From: Paenibacillus gyeongsangnamensis | GTDB lineage: Bacteria > Bacillota > Bacilli > Paenibacillales > NBRC-103111 | Reading direction: 5' to 3' | NCBI RefSeq assembly: GCF_027533625.1 | Contig: NZ_JAQAGZ010000029.1 | Location: forward strand, 1-64,000 | DNA: 64,000 nt | Shown: one piece after another, positions 9,040-18,149 of the stretch | Position numbering within the stretch: the first letter of the stretch is position 1 | Layout: the number at the start of each line of letters is the position of its first letter | Program-made: the position numbers and the translations under genes | Notes under the pieces: model-generated | Told to the model about the DNA's origin: nothing | The model's database searches: none | The model's input: only the letters and a program-made list of their open reading frames with translations

Positions 9040-11481
9040 CTAATTTTTTGATTCTGGATACGGCTGGTCTCCTTTGATCCCTTTCCAAAGTTCACGGTTG
9101 TGCGAATCTGCTGATCCGGTATCTGGTTTGGAGAAATCATCTGATGCTTGTGAACTTTGGGTTGCAGCCGGAGCCGGAGCCGGTTGTCCATTGAGCTGAT
9201 CAAGCGGATATTTTGGTTGCTCAACTGAATACGATTTAAAGTTCGGATGGTTGGTAAATGCGTTAAGCATCGGAATTGCTGCAGCGTCAAATTGAGTCAT
9301 TGGCTTCATGCCTAAGATCATTTCCACTGTCCTGACCATGGATACTTGACTATATAAGGTACTATCCACTTTTCCTGTTTGGGTATATGGACTGATGACT
9401 AATGCTTCCGTGCGAGAAGCGCTCACGTGATCAGGACCATCTTGGGGATCGTCTTCTACTACAACGATCGCCGTATCTTTCCAATACTTCGAGTGACTCA
9501 CCGTATCTACGAGTTTCCCAAGGGCATAATCATTAGTTGCTACATATGCTTGAGGTGTCCGTTTCCCTGGCGCAGTGAAAGCAGTGTGATCATCTGGTAA
9601 ATATACCGTCTCGAGTTGAGGCAGGTTTCCATTCTGATCAAATTGTTTAAACTCATTTTCCCATTCGTTGTAGCGTGTCAAGTCGCTTGTATTGATGTCC
9701 CAACCCGCATAATTAGGGTCAAAATTATTTCCAATGGAAGGATCATCCGGTGTCCGTCCCTTAGTTTTGTCATAACTCGACCACCAATTGATATACTCGC
9801 CATAATCACGGAAGGATACTCCTGATCTATTCGCGTTCGCCCAGATTCTTCCTTCCTTTGTATTGATTGCTTCAGGATCCAATTGTGACTTACGGCTGAA
9901 AGAATAATCTATAGGCCACCCCTTTTCCATATGATCATTGGATTGGGCGGCAGTTACCCATTCATGCCCATTATCACTAACCTCTCCATTAGAATAAAAA
10001 TTATCAAGGAGTACAAACTGATTGGCTAGTTTGTGAAGGTTCGGCGTAACGTCTTTGCCAAATAATGTTAAATTAGGGTCGCCGTTGCCCTTCCCCATAT
10101 CACCAAATACTTGATCGTAAGTACGGTTCTCTTTGACCACATAAATGACATGTTTTATTGGAGAATGTTGGTCAGCATATTGTGGGATTGGGAAATCATT
10201 ATTACCATTCAGCTTGCTAAACCATCCTTCGCCTTCTGCCTTGTAAACTTTGTTATTGTCCTCGACTTGTCTTGTATATTCCTTCAGTTGTTGATTATCA
10301 GGTAAATCAATAAAGGACATTGTACCCTTTACTAAACTTCCAATATATTGAGACTCGGGAGTCCAAAGATTAAACGTATGCTTCGGATTCGGACCTGCCC
10401 CCAGACCTTTTGCATTTAAAACCATAAGTTTCCCATCCCCGCTAAGATAGACGCCGGTTGGATACCATGCTGTGGGAATGAGACCTTTTACCGTCGCTTC
10501 TGTACGAGTTGCTCCATCACCGAGATCGACTACGGCAATATCATTATTACCTGCATTTGCTACGTAAAGTGTCTTCCCATCCTGACTAACCGCCAGAGCA
10601 TCAGGTGTACTCCCTGTTGGTGCATTTCGATATGGAGCAAGGGAGATAGTTTGAACCACTTGCTGCGATTGGGAATCCACAACAGAAATTTCATCAGAAT
10701 CCGAATTTGCTGCATACACTAACCCGTTTACTGGGTTTTCAGCTAAAGCATTTGGATGTAACCCTACGGAAATTGTTTTTTTAACTGTTAAACTCTTTAT
10801 ATCTAAGACGCTTACACTGCTCTCTCCCCAGTTGGTGACATATAACGAATTTCCGTCATGACTGACAAGCACCATGTATGGATCCTTCCCAACAGGAATG
10901 GTTGCAGAGATCTGACCTGAAGAGAGATCAATTTGAGAGACAGATTTATTCATATTGTTAGCTACGTATAAGAACTTACCGTCTGGAGATACAGTAACTC
11001 CCGTGGGATAGAAATTCGTATTATTTTGATCCTTCATAAGAATTGGTGATTGTTCTGTAAGGGTGCCATTATCGAAGTTATAAACACGAATCTTCTGGTT
11101 ATCACCAGCAGAAGCATACAATTTCTTTCCATCAGGACTAAAAGCTACACCAATATACAGAGATTCAGGACTGTTATAAGAAATTGTTTGGACCACTTTT
11201 TCTTGTTTTATGTCCACTACTTGTAAAGATTGAGGCCCCACACCATCATTTGACACTATTAAATACTGATGATCCGGACTGACCACACCCCCAAATGGCT
11301 TTTCTCCCAAGCTCAGTTGTTTTCCGGCAGGTGTAACTGTCCAACCAAGAGGAGTAACCCCTGTGCCATTCGCTTGCGGGCCTGCTACTACATTATAGGC
11401 GGCAAAAGCAGTGCTTGAGCCAAGAAGCAATGTCGCTAATGTAGTTGCAATTAACTTTTTGCTTACTTTTACTTTTTTCAT
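9040..11481 (-). CDS. Secreted beta-propeller phosphoesterase
   Basis: 813 residues with three parts. A Sec-type signal peptide spans about residues 1-27 and ends in STAFA-A. A seven-bladed YVTN-type beta-propeller covers about 45-400, with repeats such as VSPDGKFLYVANN and SQDGKTLYVANAGNND. The third part is an alkaline-phosphatase/phospholipase C-like domain from about residue 450 (HVIYVVKENRTYDQVFGD), with metal-site-like segments VTPNLHKLA, HEWVTAAQ and EDDPQDGPDHV. Such proteins act outside the cell on phosphate esters. The tail is Pro/Ala/Ser-rich. It is monocistronic: an AGGAGA site precedes the ATG and a terminator follows at 8928-8965. Confidence 0.85.
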   Translation of the reverse strand: MKKVKVSKKLIATTLATLLLGSSTAFAAYNVVAGPQANGTGVTPLGWTVTPAGKQLSLGEKPFGGVVSPDHQYLIVSNDGVGPQSLQVVDIKQEKVVQTISYNSPESLYIGVAFSPDGKKLYASAGDNQKIRVYNFDNGTLTEQSPILMKDQNNTNFYPTGVTVSPDGKFLYVANNMNKSVSQIDLSSGQISATIPVGKDPYMVLVSHDGNSLYVTNWGESSVSVLDIKSLTVKKTISVGLHPNALAENPVNGLVYAANSDSDEISVVDSQSQQVVQTISLAPYRNAPTGSTPDALAVSQDGKTLYVANAGNNDIAVVDLGDGATRTEATVKGLIPTAWYPTGVYLSGDGKLMVLNAKGLGAGPNPKHTFNLWTPESQYIGSLVKGTMSFIDLPDNQQLKEYTRQVEDNNKVYKAEGEGWFSKLNGNNDFPIPQYADQHSPIKHVIYVVKENRTYDQVFGDMGKGNGDPNLTLFGKDVTPNLHKLANQFVLLDNFYSNGEVSDNGHEWVTAAQSNDHMEKGWPIDYSFSRKSQLDPEAINTKEGRIWANANRSGVSFRDYGEYINWWSSYDKTKGRTPDDPSIGNNFDPNYAGWDINTSDLTRYNEWENEFKQFDQNGNLPQLETVYLPDDHTAFTAPGKRTPQAYVATNDYALGKLVDTVSHSKYWKDTAIVVVEDDPQDGPDHVSASRTEALVISPYTQTGKVDSTLYSQVSMVRTVEMILGMKPMTQFDAAAIPMLNAFTNHPNFKSYSVEQPKYPLDQLNGQPAPAPAATQSSQASDDFSKPDTGSADSHNRELWKGIKGDQPYPESKN

Positions 11482-11892
11482 CCTGTTTTCTCCTTTAATA
11501 GGTTAGTGTACAACAGATTAAAACCTGATTTTAATAAACCTTCCATTCTAACGGCTTTATACACCTCCCAATTAATACTGCTATATCACTTTCATACTTC
11601 ACCTGTAATTCGACATCATTTTATAGATGGAATTAGATAAAATACTGTAGAAATGACATTGATAAAAGTCTAACGTTGCTGTCGTTTTCATTAATTATCA
11701 CTGATGTGACAGAACCGTATTAAATAATTTCGCTTAACTGTAACATTTAAAATGGGTATAATTACATAAGATTTTGTAAACGATCGCCCGTTAAAATTGG
11801 AAATACTTCTCTCGTGCTTAAGAACCTGCTGCAACTGAAACAAAATGTTTTGCTATAGCATTCGCTCGATAAATCACCTGTTATTTTGAAGT
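11482..11892. other. Promoter region and spacer upstream of the phosphoesterase
   Basis: This 410-base AT-rich stretch has no convincing gene. It must hold the promoter of the gene at 9040-11481. I see no clear operator. Confidence 0.4.
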
Positions 11893-12027
11893 AATACCTT
11901 ATGAAAAAGGCGTCCTTCGCAATATTGTGGCGTTTTCCAAATGTCAAGTAATTCTTTGATTCTATTCGTTCTTTTTCATGACAATCTTGAGCTTTACCAT
12001 AATCTAACTTCAACTGCATAACTCATG
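11893..12027 (-). repeat. Diverged solo end of the IS4-type element
   Basis: Read on the minus strand it starts CATGAGTTATGCAGTT and keeps the blocks ACTTGACATTTGGAAAA and TTGCGAAGGACGCC seen at 8777-8922. It joins directly to the broken isochorismatase fragment, so a transposition or recombination event probably truncated that gene. Confidence 0.7.
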
Positions 12028-12030
12028 TAA

Positions 12031-12060
12031 TATAATAATAAATAAATAAATAAATAAATT
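12031..12060. repeat. AAAT tetranucleotide repeat
   Basis: About six tandem AAAT/AATA units lie exactly between the IS4-type end and the isochorismatase remnant. Such short arrays often arise by slippage at a rearrangement joint. Confidence 0.8.
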
Positions 12061-12183
12061 TGCCAACTTCGCCACTTTCGCAAGGGCGATTGCATGCGTA
12101 CGAAGCTGCGGCACCTCAATATCCTTAACGGTTTGAAACAAGCCGCTTTGGTGGTCGATCAACAAGAGAGCAGTGTCGCTCAC
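12058..12183 (-). pseudogene. N-terminal remnant of an isochorismatase-family hydrolase
   Basis: From GTG at 12183 the frame reads SDTALLLIDHQSGLFQTVKD, then IEVPQLRTHAIALAKVAKLAN. TALLLIDHQ-GLF contains the catalytic Asp of the isochorismatase/nicotinamidase fold. After 42 codons the frame runs into the AAAT repeat. Only the first sixth or so of a normal gene remains. Confidence 0.7.
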
Positions 12184-12190
12184 CTCCAAC

Positions 12191-12234
12191 CATAAAAAGC
12201 CATCCCATATGCATATGCGGGATGGCTTTTTATG
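12191..12234. terminator. Bidirectional terminator
   Basis: CATAAAAAGCCATCCC and GGGATGGCTTTTTATG form a perfect 16-bp stem with a 12-base loop. On the minus strand it ends the epimerase transcript at 12249. Confidence 0.85.
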
Positions 12235-12248
12235 ACTTCAGAATGCTA

Positions 12249-13265
12249 TTATACTGAGATGGATGCTGCAGCCGCTTGTAACGCATGTATCACCTTGTCG
12301 CACCAAATATCGAATTCTCTATCTTCCTTTTGATACTCAGGATGCGCTAAGATGTATTTCACCGTTTGCTTTACCCCTTGGTCAAAGCGGGTTGATGCAA
12401 CAAAATCGGGAACTAGTCTTTTCAGCTTGGAATTATCGAAAACGACAGAGTGCGCCTTATCCCCTAACAATCCTTCCTGATTACCCTCTTTGCTGCATGC
12501 AGCCAGAAGCTCCGATGAAACATGGACCGCTTGAAGCTTTACCCCAAGAGCATCGGCTATCGCGTCGTATATTTGATTCCAAGTAAGGCTTTCATCGGAA
12601 GTAATGTGGACGGATTCCCCAATTGCATGAATATTGCCCATTAAACCGATGAACCCTTTTGCAACATCGCTATTGTGTGTCATCGTCCAAAGGGAAGTTC
12701 CGTCTCCGTGAATGATCACGGGTTTGTTATCCAGCATGCGTCTTGCAACCTGCCAAGATCCATTTCTGCCATGTACGCCAAGCGGTATAGAACGCTCATC
12801 ATAGGTGTGACTAGGCCTCACGATCGTAATAGGGAAGCCTTCATCACGGTATTTCTTCATCAAATATTCTTCGCAAGCGATCTTGTTTCTGGAATATTCC
12901 CAATAGGGATTGGATAGTGGAGTGCTTTCTGTAATCCGATAATCGGACAGAGGTTTTTGGTATGCAGAAGCAGAACTAATAAAGATAAACTGCTTCGTTT
13001 TACCCTCAAACAAACGGTAGTCTCTTTCCAACTGCGCAGGATGAAAGGCTATAAAATCCGCAACGACATCAAAGTTCGAGTTTTTGAGAAGCTGTGATAC
13101 TTTTTCTGCGTCATTAATATCCGCTTGAAGAATGTTAACGTTAGCCGGAAGGCTCTCGTTTCGATTGCCCCTATTCAGGAGATATAGATCACATCCTTTT
13201 TCCGATAGCTGCTTTGTGATTGCCGAACTAATGATTCCCGTTCCTCCAATAAATAGAGCTTTCAT
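12249..13265 (-). CDS. NAD-dependent epimerase/dehydratase (extended SDR)
   Basis: 338 residues from the ATG at 13265, chosen because GGAGGTGTGAT stands just before it. The Rossmann motif is an unusual GGTGIIS at residues 6-12 (MKALFIGGTGIIS). SSASAY gives the catalytic Ser, and YSRNK gives the Tyr-x-x-x-Lys pair. VRPSHTYDE resembles the substrate region of nucleoside-diphosphate-sugar epimerases. The substrate is probably a nucleotide sugar or similar, but there are no neighbours to confirm it. A terminator follows at 12191-12234. Confidence 0.85.
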   Translation of the reverse strand: MKALFIGGTGIISSAITKQLSEKGCDLYLLNRGNRNESLPANVNILQADINDAEKVSQLLKNSNFDVVADFIAFHPAQLERDYRLFEGKTKQFIFISSASAYQKPLSDYRITESTPLSNPYWEYSRNKIACEEYLMKKYRDEGFPITIVRPSHTYDERSIPLGVHGRNGSWQVARRMLDNKPVIIHGDGTSLWTMTHNSDVAKGFIGLMGNIHAIGESVHITSDESLTWNQIYDAIADALGVKLQAVHVSSELLAACSKEGNQEGLLGDKAHSVVFDNSKLKRLVPDFVASTRFDQGVKQTVKYILAHPEYQKEDREFDIWCDKVIHALQAAAASISV

Positions 13266-13361
13266 ATCACACCTCCACAAAGAATTTAAAGGTAGCTCAT
13301 GTCCTTTATACAGACACTATTTATATTCTCTATGGAGTTTCGTACTCCTTTATGCTTCAAC

Positions 13362-13389
13362 GAAAAAGCAGACCCTAGCGGCAGTCTGC
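13362..13389 (-). terminator. Terminator of the MFS gene
   Basis: GCAGAC (13368-13373) pairs with GTCTGC (13384-13389). Read on the minus strand it ends in CTTTTTCG. Confidence 0.7.
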
Positions 13390-13451
13390 TCAATATCACT
13401 TTAGATTCTAGGTGAGTATTAACCATCATTTCATGTATTCCGCATAACATT

Positions 13452-14717
13452 CTAACGTGTAGCCTGTTCATGCCTTCTTCTAACTCTTACGGAATGTTTT
13501 CTCCCACCGAAAGAAACAACCTGATTTTGTCCAGCTTTTATTCCAAAAATGATGATTAAAATTGATACAGCAGCGAGAATAAGTTGTGGTATAATCCATT
13601 GTTGCGTCACATCATAGATGAAACCAATTAGAATAGGACCGGTGGCGGCAAAGAAATAGCCGATGGACTGAGCCATTCCGGACAACTCGGCTGCTTGATG
13701 TGAATTTTCAGTCCGCAACCCGAATAAAAGGAGCGCCAAACTGATGGCGGATCCCCCAGCTAACCCCATCAAGATCATCCACAAAGGTACCAGTACTAAC
13801 GGACCGCTGATAAGTCCCAGGAATCCAATCAAAAACAACGCTCCCACCATGGCTCCAAGAACCCGTTGGCTTCTAAAACGTACCGCCAGAACTGGCGTAA
13901 TAAACGAAGCTGGCAAGGTCGAAAATTGGAGAAGCGAGAGCATCCAGCCTCCTTGTGAAATGTTCATACCTTGCTCTTGAAGCATTTCCGGCAGCCAAGC
14001 TGCAAGAATATAGTAGACAAACGATTGGAGGCCCATAAATAATGTGACCTGCCAAGCCAGTGAAGACTTCCACAAACGGCTGGACTCTCTATCAGCTTTT
14101 CCGTCAATATAAGCTGCAGACCTATGCCGGGATCGCAGCTGCGGTAACCAAACCGCCATTGCGATTATGGAAATGATGGACCAACTGATTAGCGAGCCGC
14201 GCCATCCGAATGCTTCTTTTTGCGCAAGAGAAACGCTTATGCCCGATCCGATTGCGGCGGAAAGATTCATGACAATCGCATAAACGCCTGTTATCAATCC
14301 GGATTTAGCGGGGAATTCCCTTTTAATAAGACCCGGGAGGAGCACATTCCCCATAGCGATAGCGATACCAATTAAGATCGTCCCGAACATCAAGCCTGCA
14401 AACAATGGGACGGACCTCAGAAGAATGCCACCGGTGAGGATCAGCAGCCCGGCGAATAAGGTATGCTCAATGCCGATTCTAAGTGCGACTTTAGGCGCCA
14501 ATGATGAACAGACCGCGAAAGCGATAAGCGGCAGTGTTGTCAGCATACCGGCCAATGTGTTTGATATCCCCGTATCTTCGCGTATGATATTAACCAATGG
14601 TCCGACAGAAGTAAATGGCCCCCTCAGCGTAGCGGCAATAAAAATGATGCCCAGCAATTTTAGCATTACATTTTTGGGTGTTATGTTTCCAGATTCTTCA
14701 TTTTCAACAGTTATCAA
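13452..14717 (-). CDS. MFS transporter of the CynX/NimT type
   Basis: About 421 residues with 12 predicted membrane spans. The segment AATLRGPFTSVGPLVNIIREDTG resembles the start of the cyanate/2-nitroimidazole transporter subfamily (CynX/NimT), where R-x4-S/G-x-P-L is typical. The start is taken as TTG at 14717 because AAAGGGAGAG lies seven bases upstream. It probably exports or imports a small organic anion or drug-like compound. It is divergent from the alcohol dehydrogenase gene at 14861, and a perfect palindrome (14806-14826) sits between them, so the two are probably co-regulated. Confidence 0.8.
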   Translation of the reverse strand: MITVENEESGNITPKNVMLKLLGIIFIAATLRGPFTSVGPLVNIIREDTGISNTLAGMLTTLPLIAFAVCSSLAPKVALRIGIEHTLFAGLLILTGGILLRSVPLFAGLMFGTILIGIAIAMGNVLLPGLIKREFPAKSGLITGVYAIVMNLSAAIGSGISVSLAQKEAFGWRGSLISWSIISIIAMAVWLPQLRSRHRSAAYIDGKADRESSRLWKSSLAWQVTLFMGLQSFVYYILAAWLPEMLQEQGMNISQGGWMLSLLQFSTLPASFITPVLAVRFRSQRVLGAMVGALFLIGFLGLISGPLVLVPLWMILMGLAGGSAISLALLLFGLRTENSHQAAELSGMAQSIGYFFAATGPILIGFIYDVTQQWIIPQLILAAVSILIIIFGIKAGQNQVVSFGGRKHSVRVRRRHEQATR

Positions 14718-14805
14718 TGGTTCTCTCTCCCTTTGCAAAAGTGAAATCGAGTGTTAGAAGAGGTATCTCTAACCTACAATACATGATTTGCGTACTTACA
14801 CTCAT

Positions 14806-14826
14806 TCAATATATAGTCTATATTGA
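14806..14826. promoter_or_regulatory. Perfect palindromic operator between divergent genes
   Basis: TCAATATA (14806-14813) and TATATTGA (14819-14826) are exact inverted repeats separated by TAGTC. The site lies between the MFS gene and the dehydrogenase gene. No regulator gene is next to it. Confidence 0.65.
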
Positions 14827-14860
14827 AGCAGAGTCAATCAAAAGGAAGAAAGGACCGATA

Positions 14861-15901
14861 ATGATGTCTACGAATGAAACGATGAGAGCGGTAGGTCTTT
14901 ATCAATATTTGCCGGCCGATCACCCGGAAAGCTTGCTCGACGTGGTGGTGCAGAAGCCGGCTCCTGCAGGTCGGGACCTGCTGGTCCGCATTAAAGCGAT
15001 CTCGGTGAACCCGGTCGATACGAAGGTACGCGCACCGAAGTCCAAACGCGAAGAAGCTCCGCGCGTCCTCGGCTGGGATGCGGCCGGAATTGTCGAAGAG
15101 ACGGGACCGGACTGCACGCTATTCCATCCCGGCGACGAAGTATATTATGCCGGAAGTATTGTAAGACCGGGCACTAACAGCGAATTTCATTTGGTGGACG
15201 AGAGGATCGTCGGACGGAAGCCGCGTACTCTCGATTTCGCCGCGGCTGCCGCTCTGCCGCTAACTGCAATTACGGCTTGGGAAGCGCTGTACAACCGTCT
15301 AGGCGTCTCTTCCCAACATGCGGAAAACAGCGGCCGAACGATCCTGATGATCGGCGCCGCAGGCGGCGTCGGCTCCATCGCCATCCAACTGGCGAAGCTG
15401 GCTGGACTCATCGTCATCGGCACCGCATCCCGGCCGGAATCGTCGGCATGGGCTAAAAGCATGGGTGCCGACCATATCATCAACCATCACGAAGCTTTCA
15501 TGCCCCAGCTTCGGGCAATAGGCATCGAGTATGTGGATTATATTTTCTGCCTGTACGATACAGCCGTGTATTGGAGTTCGATGGTGGAAGCGATCAGGCC
15601 CCAGGGGAAAATTTGCTCCATTGTCGAGACGGCCGCGCCGCTTCATTTGACGCAGCTGCAGAGCAAGAGCGCCACCTTCGTTTGGGAGCTGATGTTTACG
15701 CGTCCAATGTTTCAAACGGAAGATATGGAGGAGCAGCATAAGCTATTGAACCTGATCGCGGACGAAATTGACATGGGACGGCTGCGTACGACGGAAACTA
15801 GCCGCCTGTCCCCCATCAATGCGACGAATCTGCGGAAAGCACATGCCCAGTTGGAATCGAAAGGCATGATCGGAAAACTGGTTATTGATCGTTTCGACTG
15901 A
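14861..15901 (+). CDS. Zinc-type alcohol dehydrogenase/quinone reductase family (MDR)
   Basis: 346 residues from the ATG at 14861, after AAGGAAGAAAGGA. The medium-chain fold is clear: an N-terminal GroES-like domain (SVNPVDTKVRAP, LGWDAAGIVEETG), then a Rossmann domain with ILMIGAAGGVGSIAIQLAKL near residue 160. The structural-zinc Cys cluster and the catalytic zinc ligands are absent, so it belongs with the zinc-free quinone oxidoreductase/ZADH group, which reduces quinones or enones with NADPH. It is divergent from an MFS transporter, which suggests a detoxification pair. Confidence 0.85.
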   Translation: MMSTNETMRAVGLYQYLPADHPESLLDVVVQKPAPAGRDLLVRIKAISVNPVDTKVRAPKSKREEAPRVLGWDAAGIVEETGPDCTLFHPGDEVYYAGSIVRPGTNSEFHLVDERIVGRKPRTLDFAAAAALPLTAITAWEALYNRLGVSSQHAENSGRTILMIGAAGGVGSIAIQLAKLAGLIVIGTASRPESSAWAKSMGADHIINHHEAFMPQLRAIGIEYVDYIFCLYDTAVYWSSMVEAIRPQGKICSIVETAAPLHLTQLQSKSATFVWELMFTRPMFQTEDMEEQHKLLNLIADEIDMGRLRTTETSRLSPINATNLRKAHAQLESKGMIGKLVIDRFD

Positions 15902-16017
15902 TCCCTCGCTCGAGCAGATGTAGTTTCGAAAATGATCTTCCTGGGTGACCAGTACGGTACTCGTTCCGAACGCAGTATGATTTCACCAAATTGAGCAAAA
16001 AAGGATGATCCAAGCTA

Positions 16018-16056
16018 GAAAGCCCTCCCAGAATTCGGAGGGCTTGGCTTGTTTAT
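16018..16056 (+). terminator. Terminator after the dehydrogenase
   Basis: AAAGCCCTCC and GGAGGGCTT form the stem, followed by GGCTTGTTT. It lies about 115 bases past the dehydrogenase stop. Confidence 0.65.
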
Positions 16057-16294
16057 GCAAGGATTGCTCGAACAATTATGAATGTCCCCGATTTTACCCA
16101 AATCGTCGAAAACAAAAGGCAGCAAGTGCTATGCTAGCTAGACTGCCGCTCTTTAATTGCTATCGTATCCCGTTTGCTGATATATTGCATGATACGATTA
16201 CGGATTGCGCTCAAAGGTTCTGTCCTTATCAACCAGAGCTCACTTATACCCGATCTGTTTTGCTTTTTTGGCGTGTCGGTCACAAAGCAATTCA
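16057..16294. other. Intergenic, no supported gene
   Basis: Open frames here have no ribosome site and no recognisable motif. Confidence 0.4.
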
Positions 16295-16756
16295 CTAAAT
16301 GAATTTGTCTGTATGGATCAGGTTATTGTATTTAGCCTGCACGGCCTTAAGCGCCTTGGCTTGCAAGGAATCCGGAAGATGCTGCATCATCTCGATACGG
16401 TTGTTATCCGGAACCAGAATCCAAAACTGCAAGCAGCCGCTGCGGCCCGTCGTGATTTCTTTATCCAACTTTCCGCCTCTTTCCTTAATTTGCCGAACGG
16501 TTTCATAGGCGTTGTCCACCTCGTAGCATTGATGGTTCATGCCTACAGCGGTAGGCACATAATGATACTCCTCCTCACCGCCGGGAAACAATTCTATAAA
16601 ATGATTTCAGCCGATATGCAAATACAAAATCCGTAGCGACCCGTCGTCATTATGTATCCTGAATGCTTCTTCAAACCCGAGAATGTTAGTGTAAAAATCA
16701 ACGGAACGGTCCATATCCTTTACTTTTACTCCATAATGAGTGATCCCTGTTATCAT
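16295..16756 (-). pseudogene. VOC-family gene with an in-frame TGA
   Basis: From ATG at 16756 (GGAGGCTAAGCC before it) 49 codons lead to TGA at 16609-16607. The same frame then continues for 103 codons to 16295. The whole reads as a normal 153-residue VOC protein: ITHYGVKVKDMDRSVDFYTN at the start, NHFIELFPGG just after the TGA, and VGMNHQCYEVDN in the second half. The stop falls where relatives usually have Gly or Asp. I find no good SECIS-like hairpin after this TGA and no Cys partner, so a nonsense mutation is more likely than selenocysteine. Confidence 0.65.
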
Positions 16757-16779
16757 GGCTTAGCCTCCAAACATATAAA

Positions 16780-17820
16780 TTAGGGTATAAATTTTATGCA
16801 AATCGGGGCGGACTGTAAATCCAATCGTTCAGCCAGTTCTAGTTTACCCGACGGATGAATCGCAAAGGTTACGACTTGATTGGAGCCCTCATTCGTTGCC
16901 AAAAGGAATCGTCCGTCGGGAGATACCGCGATACTGCGGGGCTTTTCCCCTCCGGATGAAACATGCTCAAGATAAACTAAAGTTCCGTCCCCATTCACTT
17001 TATAAACAACGATGCTGTCATGCCCGCGGTTCGTGCCATAAACAAAATTGCCGCACTGGGATAGCTGTATATCCGCGCATTTGCTTACGCCATTAAAACC
17101 CTCAGGGAGCGTAGAAATCGTCTGCAGATCTTTCAGCGCGCAAACCGAAGCATCGTACTTATATACGATGATGGTGGAACTTAGCTCATTAATCATATAA
17201 GCAAAGCTCATGGCGTGATGGAATATTAAATGTCTCGGGCCAGAACCAGGTGCGATCGGTTGCGTACGCTCTAGCGCCAAATCATGGTTTACATGATCGA
17301 TCCGATAAAAATAGATCAGATCCGTCCCTAAATCGGCGACGATCGCAAAACGGTTCGAAGGATCCGGTAAAATACAATGTGGATGAGACGTGTTTTGCGG
17401 GCCTATAACGATGCTGCTGCCTTCATGGAAAATACAGCGTGATACGCTATCTATACTCCCTCCCGGCTTCAACGGCAGCACGCTGATCGTTTCGCCCCCG
17501 TAATTGGCGGCGAACAGCATGGTGAACGACGGATCTGCGCTCACATAGTTAGGGTTAGCCCCCAACGTAGCCTGTTTGCTGATGAGTCGCAGAGAAGCGG
17601 TGCCGGGATCGTACGCGTAGCTTACCGCGAAGCCTGTACCTGCCCCCTCCATTCCTACAACATAAATGAGGTTATGTTTGGAATCCATCGTCACATAGGC
17701 GGATTTGGAAAGCTCGCTGTAGGACTGCATCACGCTGAGCTTTCCCAGGTCCTCGTCAAAACGGCTTACATAAATACTGGGGGCTCCTTCGGAAGCCACA
17801 CAGCCTATAAAAACATTCAT
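16780..17820 (-). CDS. Lactonase-family beta-propeller (6-phosphogluconolactonase-like)
   Basis: 346 residues from the ATG at 17820, chosen because AGAGGAT precedes it and the residues before it match another family. The repeats are those of the seven-bladed Pgl/YkgB lactonase family: NPNYVSADPSFTMLFAANYGG, SHPHCILPDPSNRFAIVADLG, GPRHLIFHHAMSFAYMINEL and PRSIAVSPDGRFLLATNEGS. Members hydrolyse 6-phosphogluconolactone or related sugar lactones in the cytoplasm. There is no signal peptide. The upstream 48 codons belong to a separate VOC remnant. Confidence 0.8.
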   Translation of the reverse strand: MNVFIGCVASEGAPSIYVSRFDEDLGKLSVMQSYSELSKSAYVTMDSKHNLIYVVGMEGAGTGFAVSYAYDPGTASLRLISKQATLGANPNYVSADPSFTMLFAANYGGETISVLPLKPGGSIDSVSRCIFHEGSSIVIGPQNTSHPHCILPDPSNRFAIVADLGTDLIYFYRIDHVNHDLALERTQPIAPGSGPRHLIFHHAMSFAYMINELSSTIIVYKYDASVCALKDLQTISTLPEGFNGVSKCADIQLSQCGNFVYGTNRGHDSIVVYKVNGDGTLVYLEHVSSGGEKPRSIAVSPDGRFLLATNEGSNQVVTFAIHPSGKLELAERLDLQSAPICIKFIP

Positions 17821-17823
17821 TGT

Positions 17824-17964
17824 GTTATCATCCTCTTTCCCCAAAAAATCCTTGCATGCCGCATAACTCCAGTTCACCAAGTTAGATGCAGCCTTGCCGC
17901 TCAAATCCCTCAGATCCTTGCCGTATACGAACTCCAGTTTGGTGCCGTTCGGATCTTTAACCAT
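17824..17964 (-). pseudogene. C-terminal VOC fragment fused in frame to the lactonase
   Basis: The codons just upstream of the lactonase read VKDPNGTKLEFVYGKDLRD, a typical last strand of VOC proteins including the metal-binding Glu. They are in frame with the lactonase. It is most simply the tail of a lost VOC gene, although a fusion protein is formally possible. Confidence 0.5.
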
Positions 17965-18097
17965 CTCAGCTCATAGCCAAGCCACTTCATGAAAGCGTTA
18001 AGAATTATGCATGATCGACGTATGAGCTATACTCAACGGTGATGATTTCGGATTGTCCAGATGATTGTAAAGTTGTCCCAATAAAGAGTCTCTTATT

Positions 18098-18143
18098 GAA
18101 AATCCCCCGGGTTGAAGGCGGCGCCTTCGCCCGGGGGATTAGA
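18098..18143. terminator. Bidirectional terminator
   Basis: AATCCCCCGGG pairs with CCCGGGGGATT around a GC-rich loop. It ends the DUF1349 gene on the minus strand, where TTTTC follows. Confidence 0.8.
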
Positions 18144-18149
18144 TTTTAT

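Noticed and set aside
12031..12060. AAAT array as a CRISPR or regulatory repeat
   Set aside because: It is a simple tetranucleotide repeat without spacers, at an insertion joint.
16607..16609. TGA in the VOC gene as a selenocysteine codon
   Set aside because: No stable stem with a G/U loop at 16-37 bases downstream, no neighbouring Cys, and relatives usually have Gly or Asp there. Treated as a nonsense mutation, though listed as a check.
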